Shown: positions 8,430-17,481, numbered from the stretch's first letter. The stretch: 64,000 bases of DNA from JAXMAZ01 sp046350115 (GCA_046350115.1 JAXMAZ010000015.1:1-64000); one strand, 5' to 3'. Notes: generated by a model not told the origin, from the letters alone. Made by a program: numbers and translations.

Positions 8430-9163
8430 CGCTCCGAACACGGCGCCGCCGGACACACGCCCGGCAGCACGTCCGCCTCCGCCTTGGCCAGCACCTCCCG
8501 GTAGTACGCCAGCCGCTGCTCCGGGTCGTTCAACACCCCGCCGAACGCCCGGCTCGGGTCCAGGTACAGCCGCGGCACCCCGACCTCCTTCACCCGCAGC
8601 CCCTGCCGGGCCGCCTGCACCCACAACTGCAACGGCATCCCCCACCCCGGCTCGGTGATCGCCAGCCGGGCCAGGGCGTCCACCCGGTACGCCTTGAACC
8701 CGCAGAACGAGTCGGTCAGGTCGAACCCGTAGCGGGCGTTGATCTCTTTGGTGATGGTGGCGTTGATGAACCGCCGGTCGGTCGGCGGCGGGGTGTCCTG
8801 GCGGAAGTCGCGGAGGTAGCGGCTGCCGGACACGATGTCGCAGTCGTGCAGGCTCTCCAGCAGCAGCGGGATGCGGTCCGGCTGGTGCTGGCCGTCGCAG
8901 TCCATCGTCACCAGCACGTCGTACCGGCGCTCGACGGCGAACCGGAAGGCGGACGCCAGGGCCGCCCCGTACCCGCGGTTCTGGGGGTGGGTGATCCGGT
9001 GCAGCCCCGGCTCGGCGGCCAGCAGGGCGGTCGTGCCGTCGGTGGACCCGTCGTCCACGACCAGGATGTCCGGGGCGTACCGGCGGACCGCGGCCAGCAC
9101 CCCGCGGACGTGTTTCGCCTCGTTGTACACCGGGATGGCGGTCAGCCAGCGGGGGGTGCCCAT
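8423..9163 (-). CDS. GT2-family glycosyltransferase (GT-A fold)
   Basis: A 246-residue protein. LTAIPVYNEAKHV opens the nucleotide-sugar binding fold, ILVVDDGSTDGT is the first acidic motif, ITHPQNRGYGAALASAFR follows, and DCDGQHQPD carries the metal-binding acidic residues (normally DADGQ, here DCDG). No C-terminal membrane helices are present, so it resembles soluble dolichol-phosphate-sugar-synthase-like enzymes that load a lipid or glycan carrier at the membrane. An in-frame ATG at 9190 would add nine residues (MSRPVRRSR). It is followed with a 7-base overlap by the unknown gene at 6981. The donor sugar cannot be read from sequence. Confidence 0.88.
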   Translation of the reverse strand: MGTPRWLTAIPVYNEAKHVRGVLAAVRRYAPDILVVDDGSTDGTTALLAAEPGLHRITHPQNRGYGAALASAFRFAVERRYDVLVTMDCDGQHQPDRIPLLLESLHDCDIVSGSRYLRDFRQDTPPPTDRRFINATITKEINARYGFDLTDSFCGFKAYRVDALARLAITEPGWGMPLQLWVQAARQGLRVKEVGVPRLYLDPSRAFGGVLNDPEQRLAYYREVLAKAEADVLPGVCPAAPCSERC

Positions 9164-9307
9164 GCGGGAGCGTCTCACGGGGCGGGACATGGAGCCGTCC
9201 CATTGTAGGCCGGGCCGGCCGGGGTGTGCAAACCCCCAGCCGGGCCGGCAGCGGGGATACCGGCCGGTCGCCCCGGTCTTTCCGGCACCGGCCGCTACCA
9301 TGACCGG

Positions 9308-10084
9308 ATGACCCCCCGTGACGCCCTGGCCGACGGCCGTCTCGCCGACGCCGTCACCGCACAGCAGCAGGTCGTCGCCGACCGGCCCGGCGACCCGGCC
9401 GCCCGGCTGTTCCTGTTCGAGCTGCTCACCCTGGCCGGCCGGCTCCGGGCCGCCGCCGACCAGCTCCGGGCGATCGCCTCCGACGCCCCCGACTGGCCGC
9501 GGTCCCGCCGCCGGTTCCTCCGGCTGCTGACGGCGGAACACCGCCGGTCGCACCGCCTCCGCCGGCCGCGGTTCGTCCTGCCGCCGCCGCCGCACGTCCG
9601 CCGCCGCCGGGCCGCCCTGGACGCGTTGACCGTTGGGGACGTGGGCCGGGCGGTCCGGCTGATCGACCGGGCGGACGCCGTCACCCCGGCGTTCGGCGGG
9701 CACGTCGACGGCCGGGAGTTCGACGGATTACGAGACGCGGACGACCGATTCACGGCGGTGCTGGAGGGGTTCGCCGGCCGGGAGTACGTGTGGGTGCCGT
9801 TCGACCAGCTCCGGCGGGTGACGCTGGCCCCGGCGGCCGGGGTGCTGGACGCCGCCTTCCGGCCGGCCGACGTGACGCTGGCCGACGGCCGCCGGGTCGG
9901 GCTGGTGCTGCCGCTGGTGTACCCCGGTTCCCATGCGGCGGACGGGGCGTTCGCGGCCGGCCAGGACACCGACTGGCCGCCGGCCGGCGGGCTGGCGTGC
10001 GGGGTCGGGGCGCGGGTGCTGTTGGCCGGGGACGAGGAGCTGCCGCTCGGCGAGGTGCGACAACTGGACGTGCGGGTGTCGTAG
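9308..10084 (+). CDS. impE: ImpE/TagJ-family protein (type VI secretion accessory-like)
   Basis: A 258-residue protein matching the ImpE layout. The N-terminal helical TPR-like half has RLADAVTAQQQVVADRPGD and ARLFLFELLTLAGR. The C-terminal half carries the family signatures DADDRFTAVLEGF, REYVWVPFDQLRRV, PADVTLADGRRVG, YPGSHAADGAF and LLAGDEELPLGEVRQLD. In proteobacteria TagJ binds the type VI sheath component TssB. No tss gene is visible in this 64-kb window, so here it is a solitary paralogue and its job is open. Its TAG stop lies inside the palindrome at 10081. The divergent neighbour is the GT2 gene. Confidence 0.85.
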   Translation: MTPRDALADGRLADAVTAQQQVVADRPGDPAARLFLFELLTLAGRLRAAADQLRAIASDAPDWPRSRRRFLRLLTAEHRRSHRLRRPRFVLPPPPHVRRRRAALDALTVGDVGRAVRLIDRADAVTPAFGGHVDGREFDGLRDADDRFTAVLEGFAGREYVWVPFDQLRRVTLAPAAGVLDAAFRPADVTLADGRRVGLVLPLVYPGSHAADGAFAAGQDTDWPPAGGLACGVGARVLLAGDEELPLGEVRQLDVRVS

Positions 10085-10186
10085 GGCGGTCGAGGAGGCT
10101 TTGCGACGACGACCCGCCGGCAGGCAAGAACTCGTTGCGACTCGCGGCGGGTCGGCGCCCGCAAAGCCGGGCTTGACCCGCCCTAC
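10081..10186. repeat. Palindromic element, GTAGGGCGG variant
   Basis: Starts GTAGGGCGGTCGAGGAGGCT and ends GGGCTTGACCCGCCCTAC; the inner arms GACGACCCGCCGGC and GCGGGTCGGCGCCCG also pair. The first TAG is the stop codon of the ImpE-like gene. Related to the 6877 family and to the outer arms at 13894-14159. Confidence 0.8.
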
Positions 10187-10193
10187 GCCGGAC

Positions 10194-11257
10194 TCACAGG
10201 TCGTCCAGCCGCCGCTTCTTCTGCTTGACCTCCACCACCGGCGGGAGCAGGGTGCCGCCGAGCCACCCGCCGACCGCCGCCGCCATCATCACCCCGAACG
10301 CCAGCAGCATCATCGGCTCGGCCGCCGCCATGTCCCGGGTGGACAGGCCGGCCATCCGCAGCAGCCCCTCCAGCACCGGGTGGACGGCCTTCACCCCGGC
10401 GGCGGCCATGGCCGTCACGGTGATGCCGGCCAGCCCGCCGGTGGTCAGCCCGTACCGGGTGCCGGACCCGGTGCTGGCGGCCGCCACCGCCCCGCCCAGG
10501 ATCACCCCGAACGCGGCCAGTTGGACGTCCACGTAGGGGATGTACGACGCCCCGCCCATCGACCCGGAGGCGCCGGCCGTCTTGCGGAACATCTCCCGGA
10601 CCGGGTCGGCGGCCAGCACCGAGGTGACGCAGATGACCACCCCCACGACCAGTTGGGTCCAGGCGGTCGGCCGGCGGGCGTCCCTGTCCCGCTCCCGGTC
10701 CTTGTCCGGCGGGACCACGATCGTGCTGCTGCCCGGAAGGCCCGGGGGCGGGGGCAGGTCGACGGCCGCCGGCCACCCGGGAGCCGACCGCGGCGGCGGC
10801 GCCGCCACCACCCCCAGCCCGACGGCCGACGCCGCCGCCAGCGCCCGGGCCGGTGCCCGGTGGCCGCCTCCCCCATGGCGAACAGCCAGCCGAGCAGCAG
10901 CCCGGCCACCAGCCCGAGCGGCGCCCCCTTGGCCCGGCCGGCCCCGGCCAGCAGCCCGGCCGCCACCGCCCCGCCCATCCGCAGGCACATCCCGACCGTT
11001 TCCCCGCCCGGGGTGGCCCACAGGCCCGGCTCGCCGATCACCTGCAGGCCGGCCAGAACCCACTCCCGGCCGCCGACCGCCAGCCCGAGGCCGACCAGGG
11101 TGCCGGCCGTCAACCGGCCGGCCACGGTCGGCCGGGGCGGGTCCGGCGGGGGCGTCGGGCGGGTGGCGTCCGCCGGCGGGACCGGCCGGCCGCCGCACCG
11201 CGGGCACCGGTCGGCGGCCGAAACGGGGACGTCGCAGGTCGGGCAGTGTAACGGCAT
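10194..11257 (-). pseudogene. Zinc-ribbon multi-pass membrane protein, frameshifted
   Basis: The N-terminal half starts at ATG 11257 with a zinc ribbon (CPTCDVPVSAADRCPRCGG), a proline linker and several hydrophobic helices (LVAGLLLGWLFAMGEAATG), and would end in a basic nonsense tail. The C-terminal half continues in a second frame from about 10850 (AAASAVGLGVVAA) through a linker and membrane helices (QLVVGVVICVTSVLAA, GLAGITVTAMAAAG, MMLLAFGVMMAAAVGGWLGG) to KQKKRRLDDL. Joined across one single-base indel near 10840-10862, they make one protein of about 350 residues. The break is in GC-rich DNA, so a consensus error is plausible and the gene may be intact in the organism. Function unknown. 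Confidence 0.7.
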
Positions 11258-11441
11258 GACGGCAGTTCCGGCACGGGCTGGGCTGCCGCAACTGTAGTTC
11301 AGGGACGGATTCGGGGTCGGCGGAAAATGCCGCCCCGCCGGCGGACCGGCCTGCCGCCCCGTCAAACGACTGGTGCTGTCAGGGAATGGGCGGCGAGACC
11401 CGGTCGGGTCCGACGTGTGTCTGCGGTGGCCGTCCGGGCCG

Positions 11442-11741
11442 TCAGCCGGGCGGCGAGCTGCTCGGCTTCGCCTTCACCCACGGGCGGTTGACCGCCAGAT
11501 AGCCGAGGCCGAAGACCACCCCGACGGCGATCAGGTACGGCCACCGGTTCAGGTACGTGCTGAGCACGAACAGGGTGACGCCGACCCCGAGCAGGAACCC
11601 GCCGATCCGCACCGCCCACCCGGCCGCCTCCCACAGGATGCGGTCCCAGCGGTCGTGCCGGGTGGCGGCGTACACCAGGCTGAACGTCACCAGCAGGACG
11701 GGGAAGTCCCAGTAGATGGACGTGGCGAACAGGGCGTTCAC
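11442..11741 (-). CDS. Small membrane protein, translationally coupled
   Basis: A 99-residue protein from a GTG at 11741 that overlaps the TGA of the upstream gene in a GTGA junction. Three hydrophobic helices are evident (IYWDFPVLLVTFSLVYAA, AAGWAVRIGGFLLGVGVTLF, WPYLIAVGVVFGLGYLAV), with a short Lys/Ser/Pro tail. It is cotranscribed with the 11738 gene and probably sits in the same membrane. No family recognised. Confidence 0.72.
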   Translation of the reverse strand: MNALFATSIYWDFPVLLVTFSLVYAATRHDRWDRILWEAAGWAVRIGGFLLGVGVTLFVLSTYLNRWPYLIAVGVVFGLGYLAVNRPWVKAKPSSSPPG

Positions 11742-12319
11742 GGCCGGCCCTCCGGCATGGGCGTGTCCTCGTCCCGGACGGCCGGCCCGGCCAAGGCGTC
11801 GTAGATGACCAGCAGGTTGAGCACCCCGGCGACGACCGTGTACACCCACGCCAGGTCCCACCGCTTGTCCCCGTCCCGCTGGAGGGCGTTCAGCTCCGCT
11901 TCGGAGGGGGCTTGCATCAGCCGGCCGATCACCGGGGCCGGCTTGGGCGGGTCGTCCGGGTCGGCGGTCGGGTCGGTCGAGGCGTACTGGATCATCGCCG
12001 GCCAGACCGCCGCCCCGATCCAGAACTGGGCCAGGAACTGCGGCCGGTAGTACACCGCCTTGGCCGGCCCGGGCAGGTCGGCGCCGAACAGCGGGAGCTG
12101 GACGTTCGCCTGCTTGCTCACCTCCGGCAGCCAGACGTTCCGCCAGTGGCCCATCCACTGGCCGTAGTAGAACAGCCCGTAGATGCAGACGAAGAACAGC
12201 ACCCCTTTGCCGATCCGCCCCTGGACCACCTGCCCGAGGCCGGGGATCAGGTAGCTCAGGACGGCGGCCAGCGGGTCGAGCGGCGGGCGGGGCGGCGGCT
12301 GGGAGACGGCGGTACTCAT
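11738..12319 (-). CDS. DUF6677-like membrane protein
   Basis: A 193-residue protein. The N-terminal block PLAAVLSYLIPGLGQVVQGRIGKGVLFFVCIYGLFYYG is the short glycine/proline-rich motif and helix pair of DUF6677-type planctomycete proteins. A periplasmic segment with aromatic residues follows, then FWIGAAVWPAMIQY, and near the C-terminus WVYTVVAGVLNLLVIYDALAG. Such proteins are small, multi-pass and uncharacterised. A GTGA overlap couples it to the small membrane protein downstream. Confidence 0.75.
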   Translation of the reverse strand: MSTAVSQPPPRPPLDPLAAVLSYLIPGLGQVVQGRIGKGVLFFVCIYGLFYYGQWMGHWRNVWLPEVSKQANVQLPLFGADLPGPAKAVYYRPQFLAQFWIGAAVWPAMIQYASTDPTADPDDPPKPAPVIGRLMQAPSEAELNALQRDGDKRWDLAWVYTVVAGVLNLLVIYDALAGPAVRDEDTPMPEGRP

Positions 12320-12417
12320 TCCGGCCAGTCGGAGGTCGGGGCGCAGGGGTCAGGAGACAGAATACAGTTCGCCGGCCTGGGCGGGTAATTTCGACCCCCG
12401 ATTTCAGGGGCGGGGAT

Positions 12418-12497
12418 CAGGCGAGCGGGGGCGTCAGCCCCCGTTGGAGCGGGCCACGGGGCGGCTCCCGGCGGGGCTGACGCCCCCCGCTCGCCTG
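12418..12497. repeat. Palindromic element, GAGCGGGGGCGTCAGCCCCC family
   Basis: CAGGCGAGCGGGGGCGTCAG on the left mirrors CTGACGCCCCCCGCTCGCCTG on the right, with an inner GGAGCGGGCC...GGCTCCC hairpin. It lies between two minus-strand genes. Other copies: 45785-45870 and 54649-54743. Confidence 0.85.
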
Positions 12498-12510
12498 GTC
12501 TTCCCTGACT

Positions 12511-13242
12511 TTATCGCGGCAGCGGCAACTGGACCCAGCCCAGGCCGCGGGCGGTCCAGGCGGCGGCGGCCACCAGCAGCACCCCGCCGGCCACCGCCAG
12601 GGCGTTCTTGCCGGCCGGCCGGGTGAGCGCCGTCCCGACCGGGCCGAGCAGCCCGAACGCCGTCTCCAGTACCCAGTTCGCCGCGGCCAGCGGCCAAAGA
12701 GCCAGTGGAAGGGACGGGGAGCCGGTGACGGCCGGGGCGTCCGGGGTCTCCGGGGCGGGGACCAACACGGCCGGCTCCGCCTCCGCTGGCGCCTCATCGG
12801 TCGGCGGGGCGGCGAACCCGGTCGGCAGGGCGGGGGCATCGACGCCGCGGAGGGTGCCGGGGGCGACCAGCGGGCCGCGGCCGAGCCAGTCCCCGGTGCT
12901 CGGCGGGACGCCGGTGTCGGCGGTCGGCGGGGCGAACGCCCGGACCGGGACCGGCTCCGGCGGGGTGAACCGGGCGACCGGCTCCGGGTCGGCGGCCGGG
13001 GCCAGCGGGACGGACGCGGGGGCGGTGACGAACGGCGGGCGGGCGGCCGTGACCGGCGCGTCCGCCCGCCACCCGGCCGGGGGGCGGACCGCAGGTTCCG
13101 GCAGCGGCAGGGGTTCGGGCGGCCGGCGGGCCGGGACGGCGTCCGGCGGCGGGGCCAGGGGCAGCCCGAGCATCCGCTGCAACAGGGTGTCCAGCTCGTC
13201 GAGCTGTTGGCGGGTCAGGTCGTTCGGGCTGGGGGACGACAT
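12511..13242 (-). CDS. Proline-rich tail-anchored protein of unknown function
   Basis: A 243-residue protein. The first 30 residues form an amphipathic helix (SPNDLTRQQLDELDTLLQRMLGLP). About 150 residues of Pro/Ala/Val-rich disordered sequence follow. A C-terminal hydrophobic segment (NALAVAGGVLLVAAAAWTA) then ends a few residues later, suggesting a tail-anchored protein with a cytoplasmic body. ATG 13242 was chosen because everything upstream in the frame is GC-rich non-family sequence. Nothing in the neighbourhood suggests a partner. Confidence 0.65.
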   Translation of the reverse strand: MSSPSPNDLTRQQLDELDTLLQRMLGLPLAPPPDAVPARRPPEPLPLPEPAVRPPAGWRADAPVTAARPPFVTAPASVPLAPAADPEPVARFTPPEPVPVRAFAPPTADTGVPPSTGDWLGRGPLVAPGTLRGVDAPALPTGFAAPPTDEAPAEAEPAVLVPAPETPDAPAVTGSPSLPLALWPLAAANWVLETAFGLLGPVGTALTRPAGKNALAVAGGVLLVAAAAWTARGLGWVQLPLPR

Positions 13243-13356
13243 GGCGAGTCCTTCCGTGGACGCGCCGGCACAGGCCGGCCGGGAGCCGTTCCGCCGGATG
13301 GTACGCCACCCGCCCGGTTGGGGGAAGGGCAACTTGCCGGCCGGTATACTGACCGC

Positions 13357-13857
13357 ATGACCCCGCCCCCGCCGCCTCCGCCCGCCCCGCCGCCGCGGGA
13401 GGTCACGCTCGAAGAGTGGATCGCCGCCGGTCAGGCGTGCTGCGGGGCGGAGCCTGACGGTGAAACTTCCGCGAACCGGCAAGAACCGGCCGAACGCGCG
13501 GCCAACGATCGTTTGCCAGCGGGCCAGCCGGGATCGTTTACAGAGTGGTGCGACTTGCGCGGTGAGGCATACGTCCTGACCGACCCAAGGTGTCCGTGCT
13601 ACTGCGGCGGCGAGGGGATGCTAGTCCTCGTCGCCTGCCCCAACTGCAACACGGTCATGGGCCGGTGTGACGAGGTTGAGGAGCTGACCCGTGATGTGAC
13701 GGTCCCGGCATCCGACCCCGAACTGAGCATCTGCCATCCGGAAGCTCCTTGCCCGGTTTGTGGGCAGGCGCCGTGGGGCCGATTTCGCGCTGCTACCGAG
13801 GCCGAGCTTCAGTCGCTGGGGCTATCACCGACGCGCTACTGTCGCTGGCGTGTGTAA
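13357..13857 (+). CDS. Cysteine-rich (zinc-binding) protein of unknown function
   Basis: A 166-residue protein. After a polyproline start (MTPPPPPPPAPPP) come REVTLEEWIAAGQ and a series of cysteine pairs: CPCYCGGEGM, CPNCNTVMGRC and CPVCGQAPWG. This is a zinc-ribbon or rubredoxin-like arrangement. Base composition is less GC-rich than its neighbours from about 13450 on, which may reflect later acquisition. A TATACT hexamer at 13345-13350 ends only six bases before the ATG, so a leaderless transcript is possible. No family recognised. Confidence 0.65.
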   Translation: MTPPPPPPPAPPPREVTLEEWIAAGQACCGAEPDGETSANRQEPAERAANDRLPAGQPGSFTEWCDLRGEAYVLTDPRCPCYCGGEGMLVLVACPNCNTVMGRCDEVEELTRDVTVPASDPELSICHPEAPCPVCGQAPWGRFRAATEAELQSLGLSPTRYCRWRV

Positions 13858-13893
13858 CCCACCTCCGATCAGCAGAGGGAGTGGCGGCTCGGC

Positions 13894-14159
13894 GTAGGGC
13901 GGGTCAAGCCGGCTCTGCGGCGCCCACCCCCGGCCCGGGCCGGTGACACCGGCCGGGGGAGGGCGAGGCTCCGCCGAGCCGTCAGCCTGCGGCAACGGGT
14001 CCGAGTCACACACGTAGCTGTCACCGGTATGGGATCAGACGGCTGCGGCCGCGCTCCCCGGCTCGGCAGGAGCCTCGCCCTCCCCGGCCCACCGAAGATG
14101 ACGTTCAGCCCCTGCCCGCCGGCGGGTCGCCGCCGCGGAGCCGGCTTGACCCGCCCTAC
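13894..14159. repeat. Nested palindrome: one element inside another
   Basis: Outer arms: GTAGGGCGGGTCAAGCCGGC (from 13894) and GCCGGCTTGACCCGCCCTAC (to 14159). Inner arms: GGGGGAGGGCGAGGCTCCGC (about 13953) and GCTCCCCGGCTCGGCAGGAGCCTCGCCCTCCCC (about 14050-14084, interrupted pairing). The inner unit also occurs at 29571-29715, inside different outer arms. Fills the 306-base gap between convergent genes; no ORF of merit here. Confidence 0.8.
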
Positions 14160-14163
14160 GCAT

Positions 14164-17100
14164 CTATACCGGGACCAGGTACGTGCCCATCACCCGGTCC
14201 TGCGGCGGGCGGGCCGGCTCCCGCAGGGCCAGCCACACGTACACCGGCAGCAGCAACAGCCCGACCAGCCAGACGGCCGTCCGCGCGAACACCCACGTCG
14301 GGACCGTCGCCTGCAGCCACAGGCCGGCCAGCATCGTCAGGGTGAACGGCAGCCAGACGAGCAGCTCCCGGACGGCCCACCGCAGCCGGCCGGCCCGCCG
14401 GCCGTCCGCCCGCACCAGGGTCAGCCCGGCCAGCGACCAGGCGACCCCGCCCCGCAGCACCAGCGCGAAGGCGGCCCAGGTCAGCGGCCAGACCAACAGC
14501 CCGATCAGGAACTGCCGGAACATCTCTTGGCGGCCCGGGTCGGTCGGGTCGCCCGGCTCCGCCACCCGCCGCAGGGTGGCGGCCAGGACCACCGGGGCCA
14601 GCCCCCGCTCCACCGCCGACCGGCGGCCCACGAACTGCTCGAACCGGGCCAGGGCCGACCGCTCCGGCCGGTTGAGCGTCCGGCGGAGGGCGTCCTCCTC
14701 CCGGGCCTCGCGGGCGGCCAGGGCGTCCAGCGTGGCCAGGGTGTGCGGCAACTGGTCGGGGGCCACCGCCTTCTCGGCCCGCCCCGCCGCCGCCCGGAAG
14801 TTGCCCACCCGGGCGGCCGACCCGTAAGGGTCCGCGGCCAGCAGCTTGCGGGCGTCGGCCGCCACCCGGGCCGGGCCGTCCGGGGTGCGGAGCAGGGCGG
14901 CCAGCTCGGCCGCCTGCTTCCCCTCGCCGACGGTTTGCATCGCCACCCCGAGGCTGAACAGCCCGCCGACGGCCGCCATGACCAGCAGCCCGAGGGCCAG
15001 CAGCACCGCCTGCCCGGTCAGGTGCCCGGCCCGCAGCCCGGCCGTCACCCGCGGCGGGTGGGCGTGGCTGTCGGCCAGGTCGGCCCGGACGTCCGCCAGC
15101 CGGGCGTACCCGTCGGCGGCGAACAGCCGGTCGGTGATCCGGGTGGCGTGCGGCGGGACCGGGGCGGCCACCCGCCCGCCGGTCGCCCGGGGGACGCCCT
15201 CCAGGGCCAGCGTGGCCACCTCCCGGACCAGCCGCAGCGGGTCGGGGGCGGTGGCCGGCTTCGCCGCCCGGTGGACCGGCGCCCGGCCGGACCCGGTCGG
15301 GAGCGGGAACGGCACCACCTGGACCCGCCCGCCCGGCTCCACCCACACCTGTTCGACTGCGGCCGCCGCCGAGGCCGAATCGCCCGCCTCCTCCTCCGCG
15401 GCCAGCTCGTCGGCCAGTTGCTCCAGGATCGGCCGGGCGTCCGCCCAGCCGAGCGGCCGGGCGACCGACGCCACGTCCACCAGCGGGGCGCCGGCCGGGG
15501 CCGCGTAGGCGACCCACGGCCGCTCCTGGCCGGCCCACTCGCCGGTCCCGTGGCCGATCGCCCGCAGCCGGGCCGACCGGGGCGGGGTGTCGTCCACCGG
15601 CGGCTCGTCCGCCCCGGCCGGGAACACCCGCACCAGCACCCGCCGGCCCAGCCCCGTGTCCGCCGCCGCCCACACCTCGCCGCCGTCCGGCAGGTCGGCC
15701 AGCTTCCCCCGGACCGCGAACCCGCCGACCTCGGCCGGCCGCGGGGCGGCGGCCGGGACCAGCCGGTCGAGCGGGTCCGGGAACCGGCTGACCAGCCGGG
15801 TCCGGTCCGGGGTGTGCGGCCGCTGGACCACCCGGGTGCCGGCGGCGAAGTCGTGCAGCCCCCGCCACCCGTCCCGGCTCCGCCACAACTGGCGGAGCAC
15901 GGCCGCCAGCCCGAGGACGAACCCGCCGGCCGCCAGCGGGGTGCCGGACACCCCCAGCCCGCCGACCGCCCGCTCCGGCACCTCGAACATGGCCCACCAG
16001 ATGGCGTTGAACACGACCGTCCGGACCAGGGCCGGGCCGAGGCCGGGCGGGGGCGTCTGGCCGACCCGGCACACCCGCAGCCGCAGCAGCCGCTTGCCCG
16101 GGGTGGTGCCGGCCAGCCCCTCGAACAGGGTGAAGTACACGACCGTCACCGCGATCGCCGGCCAGGTCAGCTCGGCCAGGTTGTAGCTGAACCCCTCGCC
16201 CGGGTCGCGGGGGGTCAGGGCGTGCCGCACGTACTCGGCCGGGGCGATCAGGAGCTGGAGCAGGAACGTGTCGATCAGGTAGGCCAGCACCAGCACCCGC
16301 GGGCGGGCCGGCCGCTGCAGCTCGGGCAGCAGTTGCCGCAGGGCGTCGGCGAACTCGTCCAGGGTGGCGAACCGCCGGTCCCGGTCCCGGTCCAGCCCCC
16401 GGGCGATGACCCGGTCCAGGTCTTTCGGCACCGCCGGGTTGAACCGCCGGGCCGGCGGCGCCTCCTCGGACACCGCCTTCGCCAGCGACGCGGTGACGCT
16501 CACCTCCTGGTGCGGCGCCCGGCCGGTGAGCAGGAAGAACAGGGTCGCCGCCACCGAGTACACGTCCGACTCGTACCCGACCGGCTCCCCGCGGATCTGC
16601 TCCGGGGCGGCGAACAGCACCGTGCCCAGGAAGTCCCCGGACCGGGTGAGCTGCTGCTGGTCCCCGGCCATCGGCTCGAGCGACTTGGACAGGCCGAAGT
16701 CCCCGACCTTCACCCGGTCGTCGGCGGTCAGGAAGCAGTTGCTCGGCTTGACGTCCCGGTGGATCACCCCGGCCCGGTGGGCCTCGGCCAGCCCGGCGAG
16801 CACGTCCAGGGTGCGGAGGACGGCGTCCCGGGGCGGGAGCGGGCCGTTGTCCTCCACCAGCTCCTTGAGCGTCTTGCCCGGCATCAGCTCCATGACGATG
16901 TACGGTCGGCCGGCGTCCGCATCCGCCCCGAGGACGAACACGCAGTGCGGGTGGCTGATCTGGCTGGCCACCCGCCCCTCCTGGCGGAACCGCTCGACCG
17001 ACGCCGGGTTCTCGGCCAGCCGGCCGGACAGCAGCTTGACCGCCACCCGCTGGCCGGAGTCCAGCCCCTCCGCCTCGTACACCTGGCCCATCCCGCCGGC

Positions 17101-17346
17101 CCCGAGGAACCGGACCAGCCGGTACGGGCCGACGGTCGTCCGCTGCGGCTCGGCCGGGGGGGCGTCGGACGGGGTGCCGTCGAACGCCCGGGTGGCCGAG
17201 TCGACGGTTTCGGTCGGGTCCGGGGAGACGGCCGCCGGGGCCGGGCCGGACGACGCCCGCAGCCGCTGGCCGCAGTACATGCAGAACGCCGGCGGGTCGC
17301 CGGTGTCGGCCAGGGTGCGGAGGCAGTTCGGGCAGGACAGCGGCAT
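14164..17346 (-). CDS. Zinc-ribbon Ser/Thr protein kinase with RDD membrane domains
   Basis: A 1060-residue protein. The N-terminus is a zinc ribbon (CPNCLRTLADTGDPPAFCMYCG). The kinase domain spans about 75-345: GAGGMGQVYEA loop, VAVKLL lysine, HRDVKPSNCFL, DFGLSKSL, followed by the usual APEQIRGEPVGYESDVYS. Next come an RDD membrane domain (LAYLIDTFLLQLLIAP, FEGLAGTTPGKRLLRLRV, HDFAAGTRVV), a second regulatory kinase-like or linker region with DEEAG-rich helices, a further membrane helix near 790 (LTGQAVLLALGLLVMAAVGG), and a second RDD-like segment at the C-terminus (LTLVRADGRRAGRLRWAVRELL). Such multi-domain kinases are planctomycete hallmarks; substrates unknown. The stop lies 5 bases from the palindrome at 14159. 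Confidence 0.92.
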   Translation of the reverse strand: MPLSCPNCLRTLADTGDPPAFCMYCGQRLRASSGPAPAAVSPDPTETVDSATRAFDGTPSDAPPAEPQRTTVGPYRLVRFLGAGGMGQVYEAEGLDSGQRVAVKLLSGRLAENPASVERFRQEGRVASQISHPHCVFVLGADADAGRPYIVMELMPGKTLKELVEDNGPLPPRDAVLRTLDVLAGLAEAHRAGVIHRDVKPSNCFLTADDRVKVGDFGLSKSLEPMAGDQQQLTRSGDFLGTVLFAAPEQIRGEPVGYESDVYSVAATLFFLLTGRAPHQEVSVTASLAKAVSEEAPPARRFNPAVPKDLDRVIARGLDRDRDRRFATLDEFADALRQLLPELQRPARPRVLVLAYLIDTFLLQLLIAPAEYVRHALTPRDPGEGFSYNLAELTWPAIAVTVVYFTLFEGLAGTTPGKRLLRLRVCRVGQTPPPGLGPALVRTVVFNAIWWAMFEVPERAVGGLGVSGTPLAAGGFVLGLAAVLRQLWRSRDGWRGLHDFAAGTRVVQRPHTPDRTRLVSRFPDPLDRLVPAAAPRPAEVGGFAVRGKLADLPDGGEVWAAADTGLGRRVLVRVFPAGADEPPVDDTPPRSARLRAIGHGTGEWAGQERPWVAYAAPAGAPLVDVASVARPLGWADARPILEQLADELAAEEEAGDSASAAAAVEQVWVEPGGRVQVVPFPLPTGSGRAPVHRAAKPATAPDPLRLVREVATLALEGVPRATGGRVAAPVPPHATRITDRLFAADGYARLADVRADLADSHAHPPRVTAGLRAGHLTGQAVLLALGLLVMAAVGGLFSLGVAMQTVGEGKQAAELAALLRTPDGPARVAADARKLLAADPYGSAARVGNFRAAAGRAEKAVAPDQLPHTLATLDALAAREAREEDALRRTLNRPERSALARFEQFVGRRSAVERGLAPVVLAATLRRVAEPGDPTDPGRQEMFRQFLIGLLVWPLTWAAFALVLRGGVAWSLAGLTLVRADGRRAGRLRWAVRELLVWLPFTLTMLAGLWLQATVPTWVFARTAVWLVGLLLLPVYVWLALREPARPPQDRVMGTYLVPV

Positions 17347-17449
17347 GCGGGGCGGCCCGGGGGGGTCGGTGAGAGGTTCGCCCGGCCCGGCCGAAGATTA
17401 CCCGGAACGGGGGGCGAAGTACAGGACGGGAGCCGGTCGTGCCTCGCTC

Positions 17450-17481
17450 TGGTGGGGCAGGCAGAAATGCCTGCCCCGCCA
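17450..17481. repeat. Palindromic repeat, GGCAGGCAGAAATGCCTGCCCC family
   Basis: GGGGCAGGCA, GAAA, TGCCTGCCCC is a perfect 10-base-arm hairpin. The same unit forms inverted pairs at 55833-55899 and, diverged, at 49844-49902. It lies in the 167-base gap between two minus-strand genes and could act as a terminator for the aldo/keto reductase's neighbour on either strand. Confidence 0.7.

Noticed and set aside
9308..10084. Type VI secretion locus
   Set aside because: A single ImpE-like gene is not evidence for the system; no tss genes seen.
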